Positions 36,370 through 45,172 of a stretch of 64,000 nt of DNA are shown one piece after another. Origin of the DNA: an uncultured Poribacteria bacterium. Lineage in GTDB: Bacteria; Poribacteria; WGA-4E; WGA-3G. Below the pieces are notes generated by a model, which worked only from the letters and a program-made list of their open reading frames with translations, had not been told where the DNA came from and searched no databases. Both the position numbers and the translations under genes were made by a program. Location of the stretch: the NCBI GenBank assembly GCA_951813545.1, contig OX638352.1:2868835-2932834 (forward strand), written 5' to 3'. How positions within the stretch are numbered: position 1 is the first letter of the stretch; the number at the start of each line of letters is the position of its first letter.

Positions 36370-36724
36370 CGTTTTTTCCTTTAAGAAACTAAAGTTTCTC
36401 CGTGTGGTAGATAATCTGTTTACAAAGAACTGACTTATTGTCAAATTATAGCAAATTTCGACGCGTAGATTCAAATTAAACTTGTAAAAAAGTAGCGTTA
36501 CTCAGTTCTCCTATGGGACAATACTTGGATCTCGCGATACCCGCGGTAGAAACTGTCTCCAAATAGCGACTTCTTGAATAGAAGTAACAAAAAACTGAAA
36601 CAGGGATCCTCGCGCAAATTATTGGGGAGTTATGGTGGATTTTAGAATTACTTGACTTTGTAACAGGTGGGTTTGCGGGCATCCACAAGGGATGCCCCTA
36701 TAATAAATAACCCTAAAGGAAAAT
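36370..36724. other. Gene-free stretch before the second insertion sequence
   Basis: AT-rich sequence without a supported gene. It holds a small hairpin (GGGCATCC and GGGATGCCC near 36677-36698), likely a dispersed-repeat fragment, and should contain the promoter of the small membrane protein. Its last ten bases are the target duplication of the insertion sequence. Confidence 0.5.
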
Positions 36725-38063
36725 CAGGGTCATTCAATTGTACGCTTCCTCATTTTATGAGGTTAACTGCGAGTTTAGGTTCTGAAGCCAAAAGTTGGAG
36801 TGCGTCGGTGATTTTTGTATGTCCTGTGAATCGTAAAACAGAGAGTGCTGTGTTTCGCATGGCTGCCATGACTTGCGGGATAACACCGGTTCGGACGCAT
36901 GATGCATCTTCTTGAAAGACGGTATCTCGGACCCAGTGAAGTTTATTCTCAATCGTCCAATGCTCTCGTCGGAGTTTCAGCAAGTCTGCTGCCGCGGCAC
37001 GTTCGGGTGTCAGACTTGTGATACCATACTGCACGTGGCATTTGACGCGCCCGGTTCTTTTACACTTTTGTTGTGTGGTATATTGATAAACTTGCTGGAG
37101 CCCTGGCCAGTGGGTGTGTTCGGTCAAGAGAGTGCTTGCAGTGAGGGTGCGTGTGGTCATCCTACCTTTTGCGTCTTCTGTGTCTGTATACGTTTGAAGA
37201 TGTGCGCCGTTTTCTGCGTGAAGGTTTTCAAAGCGGCGTTGATTGACTTCAGGGGGGTCTGTTTCATCAAGGGGTTCAAAGAGAGTTTGAATATCTTCAA
37301 ACAACTGCTTCTGATTCGCTTTGACGGGGAGGCAGTAATCTGCTTGACGGTCAAGGATTTGTTGACAGAACTTGCGTTGGGTCAACAGGGCGTCCGTGGT
37401 GATGACGAGACCTGCGACATCAAACGCCTTCAGGAGTTCGATGGAAACAGGGATTTCATTGGTCTTTTCACCGACCGCACATGCTGCGATAGGGATGCCT
37501 AACTCATGAAAGACGGCTGCGAGCAGATGGGTCCTGCGGGCATCTTCGGGATGACTGTTACCTAAGGTTTTGCCATCTATCGCAAGTCCCTTCAAGTCAG
37601 ACGTGGAAATGTGCGAACTTGCTAAAGTCTGTGTCGTCCACTGCGTGAGCGTCTTTTCTACAGTGTCGATGTCAAGACGCCGATAGAGATAATGAAACGT
37701 TGATGCTGCGGGGGTTTGCTTCGCCGTGAACCCTAAGGCGTTTCGAAGGCAAGGATGGAGGCGTGCCCATTTGGCAATCTGTGTATAGCTGCGTTGACCA
37801 CACAGGAGTCCGACAACCGTGAGCGCAAGCATCGCAGCTAACGGATGACGGCGTCCTTTTTTCTTGCGTGGGTCTGACACTTCTGCTAACATATCAACTA
37901 ACTGGCAGGAAGAAGTTCTTGTCATACTTCACCTCAAAAGTGTGCTACTTTTTACGGTGAAGTATAGCAGAAGTCGCGTGAAAAGTCACGCGACTTCTGC
38001 TTATCTGAAGTATTAACACCTGTGAAAAATATGGCACAAAAAACCTACAATTGAATGACCCTG
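36725..38063 (-). mobile_element. ISAs1-family insertion sequence, copy 2, with 10-bp target duplication
   Basis: The 1339-bp element has the same CAGGGTCATTCAATTG ends as copy 1. The flanks AAAGGAAAAT (36715-36724 and 38064-38073) form a perfect target duplication. Both the start-site hairpin and the 15-base upstream hairpin of copy 1 are conserved. It has the same orientation as copy 1, about 9.1 kb away, so recombination between them could delete the sugar/polyol block. Confidence 0.95.
36750..37925 (-). CDS. ISAs1-family DDE transposase (copy 2)
   Basis: A 391-residue protein, almost the same as the one at 27607-28785. The DDE residues are conserved (LAIDGKTLGNS, ITTDALLTQ, HWTIENKLHW), and differences are scattered single substitutions plus one missing residue near the KCKRTGRVKCHVQ segment. 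The gene is intact. Confidence 0.95.
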   Translation of the reverse strand: MTRTSSCQLVDMLAEVSDPRKKKGRRHPLAAMLALTVVGLLCGQRSYTQIAKWARLHPCLRNALGFTAKQTPAASTFHYLYRRLDIDTVEKTLTQWTTQTLASSHISTSDLKGLAIDGKTLGNSHPEDARRTHLLAAVFHELGIPIAACAVGEKTNEIPVSIELLKAFDVAGLVITTDALLTQRKFCQQILDRQADYCLPVKANQKQLFEDIQTLFEPLDETDPPEVNQRRFENLHAENGAHLQTYTDTEDAKGRMTTRTLTASTLLTEHTHWPGLQQVYQYTTQQKCKRTGRVKCHVQYGITSLTPERAAAADLLKLRREHWTIENKLHWVRDTVFQEDASCVRTGVIPQVMAAMRNTALSVLRFTGHTKITDALQLLASEPKLAVNLIK

Positions 38064-38179
38064 AAAGGAAAATAGATTCCGCTTGATTTTGCACGTCCGT
38101 TGTGATAAAATAGAAAAAAATTGATACCTCAACGATCTGTTTAGGTAATCCACTCACATTTCATAGGAGATTTGTAAAA

Positions 38180-38986
38180 ATGACAAAAAATTGGGTAATA
38201 CTACCTATTTTGGCAGTGCTAGGGTTGGTATTAATACCACTCCACAGTTTCGCCGCGATTGACAGCGCGACTGCTGTTGGTGTTTGGCTCTTTGACGATG
38301 GCGATGTCAGCGATTCCAGTGGCAATGGAAATGATGGCGAACTTATAAACGGCGCAGAAATTACTGACGGTGGTAAGTGGGGAAAAGCCCTCAGTCTCGA
38401 CGGTGACGATGACTACGTCAATGTAGCAAATTCTGCCACCTTAGACAGCACAGCCGAAGCCTACACCGGTGTCGCATGGGTAAAACTCCAAAGAAAAGGT
38501 GATCCGCACGGTGGATGTTGCGCCGATGATCATATGGTCATCGCCTTTACGACACAATGGAATAATATCTTGAACGTCTTTGGTCCTGGTAGAGGTGGGA
38601 ACCAAGGAAAAGTCGAAGTCGGTAGTCGTGAGCTCAATCCGCGCTGGCTCTTCGGACCCACCGCTGTCAACGACGATCAGTGGCATCACCTCGCCTTCAC
38701 TTACGACGGTGCGAAAAAAGTCCTCTACGTTGACGGAGAGGTTGACATTGAGCATGACACAACCGGTGTCTTCGGCGTTGCAGGTGTTGATGTCCATTTA
38801 GGTGGAACACCCGCCGAAAGACGCGCATTGGGATTGATGGACGAGATCGGAGTCTTCAATGTACCCCTCGAACAAGCCGATATTCAAAACTTGATGGACA
38901 ATGGTCTCGGCTCCGTGCTCGGCTTAACACCTGTCACTCCGCAAGGACGGCTAACGACAACGTGGGCAGACATTAAATCACAATAA
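38180..38986 (+). CDS. Secreted LamG (concanavalin-like) domain protein
   Basis: A 268-residue protein with a signal peptide (residues 1-27, ending SFAAIDS). The LamG/laminin-G-like domain covers about 30-240: VGVWLFDDGDVSDSSGNGNDG, GKALSLDGDDDYV, DQWHHLAFTYDG, YVDGEV and GLMDEIGVFNVPLEQADIQNLMDNG. The fold binds carbohydrates or proteins. A short tail (GRLTTTWADIKSQ) is typical of a large poribacterial family. TAGGAG lies upstream. A decayed fragment of another family member sits at 52129-52302. The promoter would lie close to the insertion sequence end. Confidence 0.88.
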   Translation: MTKNWVILPILAVLGLVLIPLHSFAAIDSATAVGVWLFDDGDVSDSSGNGNDGELINGAEITDGGKWGKALSLDGDDDYVNVANSATLDSTAEAYTGVAWVKLQRKGDPHGGCCADDHMVIAFTTQWNNILNVFGPGRGGNQGKVEVGSRELNPRWLFGPTAVNDDQWHHLAFTYDGAKKVLYVDGEVDIEHDTTGVFGVAGVDVHLGGTPAERRALGLMDEIGVFNVPLEQADIQNLMDNGLGSVLGLTPVTPQGRLTTTWADIKSQ

Positions 38987-39104
38987 TTATAAAAGTGTAG
39001 CGTAGTGGGCGGAGTCAGAACTTCGCCCTTACACACCGGAATATGGATGGGATTGTGAATATTGACGATTGTAATAATCTGCTGAGATAGGAGGACCTAT
39101 TCAG

Positions 39105-39359
39105 GTGGCCAAAATGAAGTGCGGCAGGTGCGGTTCTGAAAATATCATGACCAATTTGCGGATTCGGGATCGCTACGAGGCAGGGATGAGACAAGATTTA
39201 GAAGTCGAAGTACAGGGTAACCCTGATGCTCTGATATTCAAGCAGGCTCACAGAGAGGCGTTGAGAGCAAATGTTTGTGGTGAATGTGGTAACGTCGGCC
39301 TCTCTATTGAAAATCCACAAGCGTTATGGAAAATCTACACCGAAAAGGAGAATTCGTAG
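39105..39359 (+). CDS. Small zinc-ribbon protein
   Basis: An 84-residue protein with two CxxC pairs, C6/C9 (KCGRCG) and C58/C61 (VCGECG), that should bind one zinc ion. GTG 39105 is preferred as start because AGGAGG lies ten bases upstream; ATG 39114 would leave only one residue before C6 and poor spacing. No partner is evident from the context. It may be a nucleic-acid or protein-binding accessory protein. Confidence 0.7.
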   Translation: MAKMKCGRCGSENIMTNLRIRDRYEAGMRQDLEVEVQGNPDALIFKQAHREALRANVCGECGNVGLSIENPQALWKIYTEKENS

Positions 39360-39449
39360 AATAGATTTTTGCCCAGTTTGACGATTGATGTTTCAGTGTG
39401 TTCACAAACAGTGACTGCCGATAAATGTCTGCGTATATAGGGAGGAGTG

Positions 39450-40943
39450 ATGGAATCAACCGAACCGTATTTCAAACGCTTTGTATTTATTATAGTTGAT
39501 GGGGCACCCTACGAAATCTTTAAAGCGTTGATTGAAAACGGAGACCTGCCGAATATTAAGAAATACATAATAGATCGTGGCAGCCTGAATAAAGCTGTCT
39601 CTGTCTTCCCTTCAACAACAGGTCCCGCTTTTATCCCATTTTTTATGGGATTGTATCCCGGCACAGCGAATATTCCGGGTATTCGGTGGTTGTCCAAATC
39701 AAAATTTCATGCTCCACACCGCTTCAAACGCCCTGGTATTTGCAGTTATATGGGAATCGACGGGCTGCGTTTTGAAGCCGATTTGCCCCCTAACTTCCCC
39801 ACCCTATTCAACTTTTTTTCACCGGTAAGCAATATCTACAACCTACTCGCCCGCGGGTGTCCACCCTCCAAAAATTTGACGCGCTGGATTAAGCTGTTCG
39901 TTTATACTTATGCCCATTTTTCGCACCGCTGGCGGTTCGTCAATCGAATTGCAGAACGCCATCTACACCAAGCCGTTGCAGCGGGTGATCAGTTCATCAC
40001 GTGCCTTTTTCCGGCAGTTGATACCTTTTCACACCTCTCAGACATACAATCTCCACAAGTGCTTCAGACTTATCGAGAGATAGACACCGCAATTGGGGAT
40101 CTCGTCCATACTTTGCAGAAAGCAAATACCCTTGATGAGACGCTCATTCTGATTACCAGCGATCACGGGATGAGTGATACGCACACACACATCGATATCC
40201 CACAACACTTAGACGATGATGGCTGGCGATGTCTACATTATCCAAAGGTTTGGCGGCAGGATGCTGTATCCGCCAGCATGGTGTCTGGAAATGGGATGAC
40301 GCATCTCTATTTCAAAAATAATTCGGCTGAAAAGGGATGGGGGGAACGAACACCTTTCGAGAAACTTTCTCAAATGGGTGTCATTAGCTCCTTAATTGAA
40401 TTAGAAGGATTGGGATTTGTTGCGGGGCAGAGCGAAACTGGAGACATCATCGTCCAAGGCCGAGGTGGACAGGGAAGAATCTCCTGCCACTTACAAGGCA
40501 CAGATCACGGAAACCCACAAAGTGTAACAGGTACTTCTAAATGTTCAGACTCGCTACGCTTCTCTTACCAATTTACTGGGACAGATCCGCTTGGGTACGG
40601 AGTCCACTACAAAAATCTGTCTTCACGCGAAGCCTTACGTAAGACCTACGACACTTCGTATCCAGATGGCATCGTCCAATTGTGGCAGATCTTCAAGAGC
40701 GAGCGAACCGGTGACCTGGTCCTAAGTGCCGAGAGCGGTTATGACCTACGCGCTCGTTATGAAATACCGAAACATCGCGCGACCCACGGTGCCTTAATTG
40801 CGGAGCATTTACACATCCCACTTGCGACGAATTATCCAATCGCTGAGCAATGCATCCGATCCGTTGATATCTTCCCAACGGTGCTAAGCCGATGTGGACA
40901 CAATGTTGCACTGCACCACATTGATGGTCGGGTCGTTGAGTAA
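39450..40943 (+). CDS. Type I phosphodiesterase/nucleotide pyrophosphatase (alkaline phosphatase superfamily)
   Basis: A 497-residue protein from ATG 39450, with AGGGAGG just upstream. Metal ligands and nucleophile of the NPP family are visible: D17 (FIIVDGAP), the nucleophilic threonine in FPSTTGPA (T56 or T57), the central DTFSHL, and SDHGMSD. The family cleaves phosphodiester or pyrophosphate bonds of nucleotides, lipids or glycans. There is no signal peptide. The C-terminus ends SVDIFPTVLSRCG, a motif also seen in sulfatases of the same superfamily. The substrate is unknown; it is a stand-alone gene. Confidence 0.82.
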   Translation: MESTEPYFKRFVFIIVDGAPYEIFKALIENGDLPNIKKYIIDRGSLNKAVSVFPSTTGPAFIPFFMGLYPGTANIPGIRWLSKSKFHAPHRFKRPGICSYMGIDGLRFEADLPPNFPTLFNFFSPVSNIYNLLARGCPPSKNLTRWIKLFVYTYAHFSHRWRFVNRIAERHLHQAVAAGDQFITCLFPAVDTFSHLSDIQSPQVLQTYREIDTAIGDLVHTLQKANTLDETLILITSDHGMSDTHTHIDIPQHLDDDGWRCLHYPKVWRQDAVSASMVSGNGMTHLYFKNNSAEKGWGERTPFEKLSQMGVISSLIELEGLGFVAGQSETGDIIVQGRGGQGRISCHLQGTDHGNPQSVTGTSKCSDSLRFSYQFTGTDPLGYGVHYKNLSSREALRKTYDTSYPDGIVQLWQIFKSERTGDLVLSAESGYDLRARYEIPKHRATHGALIAEHLHIPLATNYPIAEQCIRSVDIFPTVLSRCGHNVALHHIDGRVVE

Positions 40944-41028
40944 ACCAAGATTTTACCACACAATCTCCAAACCGAACACTTTTCTATAGGAGCGATCTCC
41001 TGATCGCGACTGAGATTTCTATTTTCGC

Positions 41029-41075
41029 TGGTGAAGTTAGGAAAAACGGATACGCGCTTCTTCCTAACTTCACCA
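41029..41075. terminator. Long hairpin in the gap before the ECF-fusion locus
   Basis: TGGTGAAGTTAGGAA (41029-41043) and TTCCTAACTTCACCA (41061-41075) are exact reverse complements with a 17-base loop. A smaller GCGATC/GATCGC hairpin lies at about 40992-41007. It lies 86 bases after the phosphodiesterase gene and is probably a terminator or repeat relic. Confidence 0.5.
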
Positions 41076-41145
41076 ACTACCCCCCTTATTTTAGGTAGAA
41101 CCCTCAGATGGATATTTTTGTATAAGAATTCCACTCTTTTGCAGA

Positions 41146-41177
41146 ATTATGTACGCTTTTACCGTCAAGTCGCGTCA
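41146..41177 (+). promoter_or_regulatory. Conserved ECF-type promoter candidate 1
   Basis: ATTATG, then 19 bases, then CGCGTCA. The same arrangement precedes each of the three paralogous sigma genes in this window. CGTC is a frequent -10 core of ECF-dependent promoters, so self-activation by the sigma family is plausible. It lies 40 bases before the start codon. Confidence 0.5.
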
Positions 41178-41216
41178 CTATAACCAAATAAGGCATTTTC
41201 CTCTTAGAGGTGTTTG

Positions 41217-42776
41217 ATGAGAAATGAAAATACTGAACTAATTCAACGCAGCCTTGAAGGCGATGACACTGCCTTTGCGTGTTTGGTTAAAAAGTACCAA
41301 AAGAGAGTTCACGCGCTGGCATGGCGGAAAATAGGGGATTTCCATATCGCTGAAGATATTACACAGGAAACCTTCCTACAGGTTTATCGGAAATTGGCGA
41401 CGTTGAAAAATCCGAATCAGTTTCCGGGATGGCTTTATGTCATTACCAACCGCTGCTGCCTCGCATGGCTCCGCAAGAAACGGATTCAAACACAATCCTT
41501 GGAGGAGATAGATATAGCAATGGTAGAGAAAACTTCTTACTCCAGCCACGTCGCTACAGAGCAGGCGGAAAGTGCAGCGGAAGCAAAACGTGAACTGGTT
41601 AAAAACCTACTGGCGAAATTGAAGGAAAGCGATCGTACTGTTATCACCCTTTATTATTTCGGTGAGATGACCTATGCAGAGATAGGCGAGTTTTTAGGTA
41701 TGTCAGCGGATACAGTTCGAATACGTATTCGGCGTGCGCTGCAACGCTTAAAGAAGCACGAACCAACAATTCGAGAGGCACTCGGCAGTTTTCAACTGTC
41801 TCCGACTTTAACAGAGAACATCATGCGCGAAATTCCGCGTATCAAACCCTTACCGCCTACTGGAGGCAAGACACCGATAGTTCCATGGGCAATTGCCACT
41901 TCAACCGCTATTTTGGCTGTGATGATGTTCGGAATTAGCAGCCAATACTTGGCTCGTTTTCAGCGTCCCTACAACTTTGATGCCACATCCGAGATGACGG
42001 TAGAACTCATTGACGCACCCATTGTCCTCAATCTCCGATCAAAATCAGATGTACGAAATCAGTTTGGAAACTCCGGTATACCTGGTAAGCGTGATAGTAC
42101 TGGTAAAAAACTGGACGATATTCTTGAATCACATTTTAGTGCCGTAGGCGGCCTGACACGGCTATCCAAGATTCGGAGTTTAAAACGTTCCGGTCCCGCA
42201 CAATTAACACAATTAGGTGGACGATCTGTGAATTTGCAGGGTAGAGTCGAGATAGCAGCAGTAATTGGGAAAAAATCTTATCTCAAACTTGACTTCGGGA
42301 AATCTTTTAATGAGACGACCGCTTGGAATGGTGAAACAACTTGGAAATCCAGTCTATCAGGCAGCATAACAACTCTTTCAAAATTGGAGTCTGAACGCGC
42401 CAAAGGTGAAGCCTACACGAATCTGTTGCAGCCAATATACGAGCAACACGGCAGCACTGCTTTCCAACAAGGTGAAGATGAGACGTTCCAAGGCATGGAG
42501 TGCTTCGTGATCCAAGTTCGCGGTGTAGAGGACGTGTCCTACTACATCGGCAAAGATTCCAACCTACTTGTTGGATTCAAAGCACCCTACACCGATCCTA
42601 ACTTCGGCAGTGGCACTGTGATCCTTCACTATACCGATTACACGGAATATGCAGGTGTAATGTTATCCAATTCTCGTGAGATTCACATTGGGAAGGGTGT
42701 ATTAACAGTCAATTACACCTTTACAGAAACAGAGATTGATGTTGCGTTAGACGAGACGATTTTTGAGAAACCGTAA
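41217..42776 (+). CDS. ECF sigma factor fused to a membrane segment and LolA-like periplasmic domain
   Basis: A 519-residue protein from ATG 41217, with AGAGG six bases upstream. Residues about 5-75 are sigma region 2 (DDTAFACLVKKYQKRVHALAW, EDITQETFLQVYRKL) and 115-185 are region 4 (TVITLYYFGEMTYAEIGEFLGMSADTVRIRIRRAL). A single hydrophobic helix follows at about 222-244 (PIVPWAIATSTAILAVMMFGI). Residues 290-519 resemble the free secreted protein encoded next (42854-43597) and have the look of a LolA/LppX-type lipoprotein-binding fold. The topology puts the sigma part in the cytoplasm and the sensor-like part in the periplasm. An ECF factor tethered to its own sensor would be an unusual one-protein signalling device. 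The function is inferred. Confidence 0.8.
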   Translation: MRNENTELIQRSLEGDDTAFACLVKKYQKRVHALAWRKIGDFHIAEDITQETFLQVYRKLATLKNPNQFPGWLYVITNRCCLAWLRKKRIQTQSLEEIDIAMVEKTSYSSHVATEQAESAAEAKRELVKNLLAKLKESDRTVITLYYFGEMTYAEIGEFLGMSADTVRIRIRRALQRLKKHEPTIREALGSFQLSPTLTENIMREIPRIKPLPPTGGKTPIVPWAIATSTAILAVMMFGISSQYLARFQRPYNFDATSEMTVELIDAPIVLNLRSKSDVRNQFGNSGIPGKRDSTGKKLDDILESHFSAVGGLTRLSKIRSLKRSGPAQLTQLGGRSVNLQGRVEIAAVIGKKSYLKLDFGKSFNETTAWNGETTWKSSLSGSITTLSKLESERAKGEAYTNLLQPIYEQHGSTAFQQGEDETFQGMECFVIQVRGVEDVSYYIGKDSNLLVGFKAPYTDPNFGSGTVILHYTDYTEYAGVMLSNSREIHIGKGVLTVNYTFTETEIDVALDETIFEKP

Positions 42777-42853
42777 CGACTCCAACATCACTTAACAAAT
42801 TACCTGATAAACATCTAATCAACGGGTAGAAAACAAAACTGAGAGGTAATATC

Positions 42854-43597
42854 ATGAAAATACTGAGTGAACTTGCCATTATTACTTTCCTTACAATAAG
42901 TATGCCCTACAATATCTCGGCTGATATTAAAGATATCCTTAAGGCGCACTTTGAGGCTGTCGGTGGACTGGAGCGGCTGTCTGAGATTCGGACTGTGAAA
43001 CGTTCTGGGGACGCACAAGTGACACACTTTGGTGGACAACCCATGCACATGCCGGGTACAATCGAAGCAGTGACAACCGTTGGCAAGAAATCGTATACCA
43101 AGAGACACTTTGAATGGTACAGCGAGACTACGGTCTGGAATGGCACGGAAGGTTGGAAATCCACTTTATACGACGGCACAACAGCACTTTCAGCAATGGA
43201 ACTTGAAATTGCCAAACAGAGAACCTATATCACACCATTTCAGCGAAGTTACGAACAACACGGCAGCAGTGCTTTTCAACAAGGTGGAGATGAAACGTTC
43301 CAAGGTAAGGAGTGCTTCGTGATTCAGATCATCGGTATAGAAGGTGTAGAGAACACATTCTACTACATCGACAAAACCTCTAATCTACTCATTGGGATTA
43401 AGGCACCGAACACTGATCCTACCTTCAACAGTGATACTGTGATTGTTCACTACACCGACTACGCAAAATATGGCGGTCTAATGTTCTTGAATTCCTATGA
43501 GGTTTCCATTGGAGACAGCGAGTTAAGAGCCAATTACACCTTTACAAACACAGAGATTGATGTTACATTGGACGAGACGATTTTTAAGAAGCCGTAA
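42854..43597 (+). CDS. Secreted LolA-like protein, free paralogue of the sigma fusion's C-terminal domain
   Basis: A 247-residue protein with a signal peptide (MKILSELAIITFLTISMPYNISA). The mature part aligns along its length with residues about 290-519 of the preceding sigma fusion: shared KDILKAHFEAVGGLERLSEIR, YEQHGSSAFQQGGDETFQGKECFVIQ, GIKAPNTDPTF and DVTLDETIFKKP. The fold pattern suggests a half-barrel that binds a lipid or lipoprotein tail, as in LolA/LppX-type proteins. GAGAGGTAA lies upstream. It is 77 bases after the fusion gene, so it is probably in the same operon. It may deliver or compete for the ligand sensed by the fusion. Confidence 0.75.
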   Translation: MKILSELAIITFLTISMPYNISADIKDILKAHFEAVGGLERLSEIRTVKRSGDAQVTHFGGQPMHMPGTIEAVTTVGKKSYTKRHFEWYSETTVWNGTEGWKSTLYDGTTALSAMELEIAKQRTYITPFQRSYEQHGSSAFQQGGDETFQGKECFVIQIIGIEGVENTFYYIDKTSNLLIGIKAPNTDPTFNSDTVIVHYTDYAKYGGLMFLNSYEVSIGDSELRANYTFTNTEIDVTLDETIFKKP

Positions 43598-43713
43598 CGA
43601 TTGCGCGAAAATGGCAGAGCAAAACCTTTTATATCTGATTATATTGGGTTGGCGAGGATTTCGAGAAAACCCTCCGCTCCATATTTCCCACTCAAATCCA
43701 TTTTCTTTTCAAA

Positions 43714-43745
43714 ATTATGCACCTTTTTTCATTCAGTTCGCGTCA
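43714..43745 (+). promoter_or_regulatory. Conserved ECF-type promoter candidate 2
   Basis: ATTATG, 19 bases, CGCGTCA, matching candidates at 41146 and 45297. An inverted-repeat element begins two bases after it, so the transcript leader is lengthened by about 118 bases compared with the paralogous unit at 45.3 kb. Confidence 0.5.
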
Positions 43746-43746
43746 C

Positions 43747-43864
43747 TATAGTAAAGTTTAGAATTAATTAGACACTCCAAAGAGGCGAGGATACAATCCT
43801 CGCCAGCGGTGGTGAGGTGTTTTGTGTTTTCCAAAGTGCTCTCTTATTTTCGGGTTTTACTATA
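43747..43864. mobile_element. TATAGTAAA-type inverted-repeat element, copy 2 (MITE-like)
   Basis: The 118-bp segment starts TATAGTAAAGTTTAG and ends GGGTTTTACTATA, and matches copy 1 at 18373-18513. Inside is a perfect hairpin, GGCGAGGAT and ATCCTCGCC with a three-base loop. The paralogous region at 45.3 kb lacks it and has CGCGTCATTATATAG, so it represents an empty site; a TATA-type target is implied. It fills most of the gene-free stretch 43598-43978 together with the sigma promoter candidate; the remainder is AT-rich leader. Confidence 0.88.
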
Positions 43865-43978
43865 AATACAGTAAAGTGAACGGAGAGGTGTCTCTTTGCA
43901 TTTCGTAAGCGTGTGTCTGGCGAAACTTGAAAATTGTATAGGTCCGTTCGGTGAAAATAGTCTTTCTGGAGATGTTTG

Positions 43979-45172
43979 ATGAGAAGCGACGATGTTGCGT
44001 TGATCCAGCGCATCCTTGAAGGTGATGAGTCCGCTTTTGCGAGTTTGGTCAGGAAGTACCAGAGACAGGTTCACGCGCTCGCATGGCAGAAAACACGAGA
44101 TTTTCATATCGCCGAAGATATCGTGCAAGAGACCTTCCTGCAAGTTTATAGAAAACTGGAAACCTTGGAAGATCCAACCCAGTTTTCGAGATGGCTTCAT
44201 CAGATTGCGGATCGGCTCTGTATCGCGTGGTTCCGAAAAAATAGGATACAGACCGAACCGCTGGGAGAAACCGACATCTCAGAAGTACGGACAGAAGCGT
44301 ATTCCCGATATGTCGCCGCTGAACATGCGAAAACATCTGCCGAAGCACAACGCGACCTCGTTGAGAAACTGCTTGCGAAGTTGAAGGAAAGGGATCGGGA
44401 GGTTATCACACTCCACTACTTTGAAGAGATGACATCTTCGGAGATAGGAACGTTCTTAGGCGTATCTGAAAATACGATTAAAAGTCGGCTCCACCGCGCA
44501 AGACAACGACTAAAGCAGTATGAATTTATGATTCAAGAGGCGTTAGACATTACAATTGAGGAGGGACACCGTTCCCAAAACCAGTTGAAAGGAGCAATTA
44601 ACATGACAGACGAAGTGAGAGATAACACCGAAGTGGAAGCAAATAAGGAAAAAACACAACGCCAGATTGCTGATCTGCAACAGCAAATTAAGGTTATCGC
44701 TGCTGAATCGGATGCTTTTCTTGCGTCACGAAAAAATGAGGCACTTGAGACATTACGCCGTGTTCCGTATGATGCTGAAAGACCGATCTCATGGGGCTAT
44801 GTGGGTGGGTATCGCACCTCTCCGGGAAAGATGTCGGGACGCGTTGCTTTTTGGTCGGATAACATTGATAACTTTCTATCTAAAGCACCGGATGCCGACA
44901 TCGTGAATCTTGCAAGTCTCTTCACAAATCCTACTATAATCGCTGTTTTACGACAGTTAGTGGAAGGAAAGAGATCGGTCTCGGATTTGGCAAAGGGGTG
45001 TGGTCTCCCAGAAAGTGAGGTAGAAAAAGCCGTGGCATCATTAATGGACGCGACGTTAGTCGCACGCACGGAAAACGATCTCATTGAACCCAAAAATGAT
45101 GCTGTCTCTTTTTTCCTGAACTTCGTGAGTATGACAATCGTCCATCTCGGACATATCAAACTTGAGAATTAA
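43979..45172 (+). CDS. ECF sigma factor fused to coiled coil and winged-helix domain (copy 1)
   Basis: A 397-residue protein from ATG 43979, with GGAGATGTTTG upstream. Residues about 8-75 are sigma region 2 (ESAFASLVRKYQRQVHALAWQ, EDIVQETFLQVYRKL) and 120-185 are region 4 (VITLHYFEEMTSSEIGTFLGVSENTIKSRLHRARQRL). After a short linker comes a heptad segment (residues about 209-245). A winged-helix domain of the ArsR-like type follows in the last 90 residues (LFTNPTIIAVLRQLVEGKRSVSDLAKGCGLPESEVEKAVASLMDA). The joint contains an internal Shine-Dalgarno and ATG. It could act as sigma and transcriptional repressor in one chain. It closely resembles the gene at 45435-46634. Confidence 0.82.
   Translation: MRSDDVALIQRILEGDESAFASLVRKYQRQVHALAWQKTRDFHIAEDIVQETFLQVYRKLETLEDPTQFSRWLHQIADRLCIAWFRKNRIQTEPLGETDISEVRTEAYSRYVAAEHAKTSAEAQRDLVEKLLAKLKERDREVITLHYFEEMTSSEIGTFLGVSENTIKSRLHRARQRLKQYEFMIQEALDITIEEGHRSQNQLKGAINMTDEVRDNTEVEANKEKTQRQIADLQQQIKVIAAESDAFLASRKNEALETLRRVPYDAERPISWGYVGGYRTSPGKMSGRVAFWSDNIDNFLSKAPDADIVNLASLFTNPTIIAVLRQLVEGKRSVSDLAKGCGLPESEVEKAVASLMDATLVARTENDLIEPKNDAVSFFLNFVSMTIVHLGHIKLEN
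44588..44605 (+). promoter_or_regulatory. Internal Shine-Dalgarno and start codon inside the sigma fusion (copy 1)
   Basis: AAAGGAG (44588-44594), eight bases, ATG (44603-44605), all in frame with the fusion. It would start a 189-residue protein (MTDEVRDN...) carrying only the coiled coil and winged helix, ending at 45172. The Shine-Dalgarno itself is read as Lys-Gly in the full-length protein. Confidence 0.65.

Noticed and set aside
36912..37502. 196-codon open frame antisense to transposase copy 2
   Set aside because: A shadow frame of the insertion-sequence gene; a corresponding frame in copy 1 is broken up, so it is not under selection.
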